Positions 61,366 to 64,000 of a DNA stretch of 64,000 nt are shown piece after piece. The position numbers were made by a program, and so were the translations under genes. Position 1 is the stretch's first letter, and each line of letters begins with the position of its first letter. The DNA comes from Lineus longissimus (taxonomy: Eukaryota > Nemertea > Pilidiophora > Heteronemertea > Lineidae), in contig NC_088311.1 of NCBI RefSeq assembly GCF_910592395.1, positions 190,501 through 254,500 on the forward strand. The letters run 5' to 3'. The notes under the pieces are model-generated. The model was given only the letters and a program-made list of their open reading frames with translations, was not told the DNA's origin and did no database searches.

Positions 61366-62042
61366 TTTGAAGGGTAGATGGGCAAACATCCTCAACGATT
61401 GGTCCTGTTTGAAGGGTAGAGGGGGCAAACATCCTCAACGATTGGGCCTGTTTGAAGGGTAGAGGGGCAAACATCCTCAATGATTGGTCCTGTTTGAAGG
61501 GTAGAGGGGCAAACATCCTCAATGATTGGTCCTGTTTGAAGGGTAGAGGGGCAAACATCCTCAAGGATTGGGCCTGTTTGAAGGGTAGAGGGGCAAACAT
61601 CCTCAATGATTGGTCCTGTTTGAAGGGTAGAGGGGCAAACATCCTCAATGATTGGGCCTGTTTGAAGGGTAGAGGGGCAAACATCCTCAAGGATTGGGCC
61701 TGTTTGAAGGGTAGAGGGGCAAACATCCTCAATGATTGGTCCTGTTTGAAGGGTAGAGGGGCAAACATCCTCAATGATTGGTCCTGTTTGAAGGGTAGAG
61801 GGGCAAACATCCTCAATGATTGGTCCTGTTTGAAGGGTAGAGGGGCAAACATCCTCAATGATTGGTCCTGTTTGAAAGGTAGAGGGGCAAACATCCTCAA
61901 TGATTGGTCCTGTTTGAAGGGTAGAGGCGCAAACATCCTCAACGATTGGTCCTATTTGAAGGGTAGAGGGGCAAACATCCTCAACGATTGGTCCTATTTG
62001 AAGGGTAGAGGGGCAAACATCCTCAACGATTGGTCCTGTTTG
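61366..62042. repeat. Minisatellite, 42-bp unit, about 16 copies
   Basis: The unit starts tttgaagggtagaggggcaa and ends aatgattggtcctg. Starts at 61449 and 61491 give 42 bp. Variable sites are aatgatt/aaggatt/aacgatt, ggtcct/gggcct and one extra G near 61420. As 42 is a multiple of three, ORFs with a 14-residue period appear on both strands (228 codons plus; 269 and 200 codons minus). None has a start context, domain or splice support. Confidence 0.96.
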
Positions 62043-63225
62043 AGCAGTTTTAAAAACCAACCCAAGAATGCAACATTGGCTCAAGAAGAGTGCTTCATGG
62101 CTCAGGTCGTAGCTCTCGATGATGTGGGATGTGGCTGATGTTAGATACAAGAATCCCCCTCCAAAACTGATCTCACAGTATTGCCCCAGCATGCCGGGCA
62201 TAGCTTTCGAGGATGGTGGACTTGAAAGATACAGGACTGCCCTTTCAAAACTTATCAGAAGTTAACCTAAAGCACAAGTCCACCCCACAGAGGATATGAG
62301 GTATTTACCCATGTCAATGATCACACCAAAGACAAATGTCATGACTGATTAAATCGGACAAGTGATGATAAATTTCAAATCAGCTTCTATTGACGAGATG
62401 TGAGCTAATAGATCTCAATTGATGTGGGGGAAGGTTAGTCATTATTGAGCTTGAATGCTAGTCATGGTAGAGTTTAGGAGTCGTGGCAGAGTGTAGCAGT
62501 CATGGTGGTGTTGAGTGGTATGTCCTGATGAGTGCAAAGGTTGCTGAAGAAGCAGGGAGTTTGTCAAACACAGATGCTGAAATGGGCCATTGTTTGCTCA
62601 AGACTACTTACTGCCTCTGATCAACGACCACTTCATATCTTGCCACCAGACACCACTAGAACCATTTGTACCAGAAGGCTCTGAAAACAGTTAAGTTGGT
62701 TTCAGTCTTATTTGGATAATGAAACGTTGCCCTAAAACACCACTAGGCCCTCAATGGTTAATCGTCCCGAGAAGATAACTAATGAGATTGATTGATCCGA
62801 CTGCTACCATGAAGATGATGCCATTTTGATGCCATAGAGCTGGTATCAGATGATTGAAAGTTAATCAGCCGATCAGAGTTTCTGATGAGGTCAGTCAATC
62901 CCTGCTTCTTTGGTGTCGTTTGTCATCATAATAGCCTGCCACAGCTTCCATGAGAAATGGTGTTGTTGAAGCACCCATAGTAAAGAAGCCTGAATAAGAG
63001 TTTAGGTGTGATATGTATCATACTGTGCTCCCTTTGCTTATCACTGTCTTCTCTTCGAATTTGCAGATCCTTCACTTTGCATACAGCAGAACCTGAGTAC
63101 CAGAAGCATGCAGACCAGTGCAGATCAAGAAAAGTTTCTCATCATATTTCCTTCCTTTGTTGGGATGACCGCAGTGACAGGTTCCATGTTTCATTGTCTG
63201 ACTGTGCACCTTGTTCTCCTTGCAG
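62043..63225. other. Intronic stretch before the common exon
   Basis: It holds two acceptor-like sites: the strong one used for the common exon (ttgttctccttgcag, ending 63225) and another ending at 63066 (cttctcttcgaatttgcag). Using 63066 as an extension of the same exon would run into a TGA after nine codons in the shared frame, so it is not favoured for the phase-0 isoforms. Confidence 0.5.
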
Positions 63226-63427
63226 TCTGACTATGGACCACCCGCCTCTCCGTCCCCGATTCCTTCTCCACGCAAGAAGGATGATCTATCAAACATGCCA
63301 AAGAACCTGAGGTTGTTACACCGCACATTGTCCGAGGATGTGCGGCACCGACGCAGAGAGAGCATGCCCAGTACCCCCACCGGTCTCTACCGGGGCATAA
63401 GCACGTCTCATCTACATCACGCCACAG
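63226..63427 (+). CDS. Common second coding exon, Ser/Pro/Arg-rich (67 aa plus one base)
   Basis: This is the exon that all alternative first exons can reach in phase. It opens in phase 0 after a strong acceptor and ends in phase 1 at GTAGGT (63428), so the gene continues to the right of the window. The peptide begins SDYGPPASPSPIPSPRKK (proline-directed Ser sites), then LLHRTLSEDVRHRRRESMPS, with R-x-x-S sites at Ser36 and Ser59 and an RRES at Ser46. It looks like a phosphoregulated, disordered linker. No folded domain is visible. The RRES and the multi-promoter layout recall long PDE4-type genes, but the surrounding residues do not match what I know of that family, so I give no name. Confidence 0.7.
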
Positions 63428-64000
63428 GTAGGTCAAGTTTCATACAACATGTAGAAGTTTGAGGAGACTCATTTTTTCTCAAGTCAGACTCTCCTAACAG
63501 TTGACCCTGCCTGGAACTAGTATGAAGCAAGTTTGAAACAACTTTGTACCCAGCTTTCTTTCTAATCCCGTTGAGCTCATGAGCTAAATGATGCTCAATA
63601 CAAATGCATATTATGATTGACAGATATTGACATTGTTACTTGTTCGCCTCCTCGGATGTTCGGTAATCAGCCATGAAAATCCAGCGAGATTTCCTTCCCG
63701 CGACTGGCAAATCATTGATGAGATTGTGTCCATAGAACGACAGTGACACACTTTCCGGTGCTGGCAAGCAAGTGTTCAGGGTTGCCTAGCGACAAGTTGG
63801 GGAAGAGCTGGCTTCAGTAATGTTTGCAGTCATTCACTGTGAATATATATATAGATCTAGAGTAGCTGACTCTCAGATTCGTGGGTGTGCACGTTTTGGA
63901 CAATCCTCAACGATCTTTGTGAAAGGACACTTGATGAGCGCATCACATTGCTTTAGATGTTGAATGGAAGGCAACGTTTCTCTTGTGTGGCATAACGTCA
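63428..64000. other. Start of the next intron
   Basis: No further exon is seen before the window ends. A short TA run (atatatatagatctagag) lies near 63843. Confidence 0.5.

Noticed and set aside
2928-62042. CRISPR-like arrays
   Set aside because: Units are contiguous with no unique spacers, no cas genes are present and the DNA is eukaryotic.
61340-62201. ORFs of 228 codons (plus) and 200-269 codons (minus)
   Set aside because: 42-bp array in multiples of three; open on both strands, no domain, and a one-base insertion near 61420 breaks the frame.
63067-63225. Upstream extension of the common exon from the acceptor at 63066
   Set aside because: In the phase required by the four first exons it meets a TGA after nine codons.
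63226-63427. Naming the gene as a PDE4/dunce-type phosphodiesterase
   Set aside because: Only the many-first-exon layout and an RRES site fit; the residues around it do not match the conserved UCR1 region.

Overview
The window looks like nuclear DNA from an invertebrate animal, probably marine. It has GT-AG introns tens of kilobases long, a 5'-truncated non-LTR retrotransposon of the CR1/Jockey type, tRNA-derived SINEs, pogo-like inverted-repeat ends, and very many minisatellites. There are no bacterial operons, no CRISPR and no intact tRNA or rRNA gene. I cannot name the species or phylum from sequence alone.

The host-gene signal is the 5' part of one plus-strand gene that uses alternative first coding exons. 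Four separate exons (2389-2832, 23740-23862, 56090-56236, 60003-60341) each have an ATG, an in-frame stop just upstream, and a good donor leaving phase 0. The only exon placed to receive all four is 63226-63427, which opens in phase 0 after a strong acceptor and leaves the window in phase 1. The predicted isoforms share a Ser/Arg-rich segment and differ at the N-terminus. One carries a SAM-like domain, two are short, and one is packed with R-x-x-S sites. A fifth tiny first exon (57857-57871) is possible. I do not recognise the gene family.

The rest reads as intron. From left to right it holds: a 53-bp array against a SINE (2.9-4.0 kb); 38-bp and 40-bp arrays (5.9-8.1 kb); a 4.6-kb array of 70-bp units (14.0-18.6 kb) and a 35-bp array (19.0-20.5 kb); a 68-bp array (31.2-33.9 kb) and a composite 36/88-bp array (34.3-35.1 kb); a 45-bp array (38 kb); the retrotransposon (40.4-42.6 kb); a candidate recursive splice site (42788); a 23-bp array (47.5-49.5 kb); a 57-bp array (52.7-54.4 kb); an AT-rich array (57 kb); and a 42-bp array (61.4-62.0 kb). 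By hand count, tandem arrays cover about 17-18 kb, over a quarter of the window. Nearly all long ORFs outside the retrotransposon are by-products of these arrays.

The most interesting points are the multi-promoter layout with matched phases, the textbook combined acceptor/donor (ratchet) site in the middle of a 60-kb intron, the higher-order structure inside the 70-bp and 23-bp arrays, and a dispersed AT-rich element that seems to have pogo-like ends.
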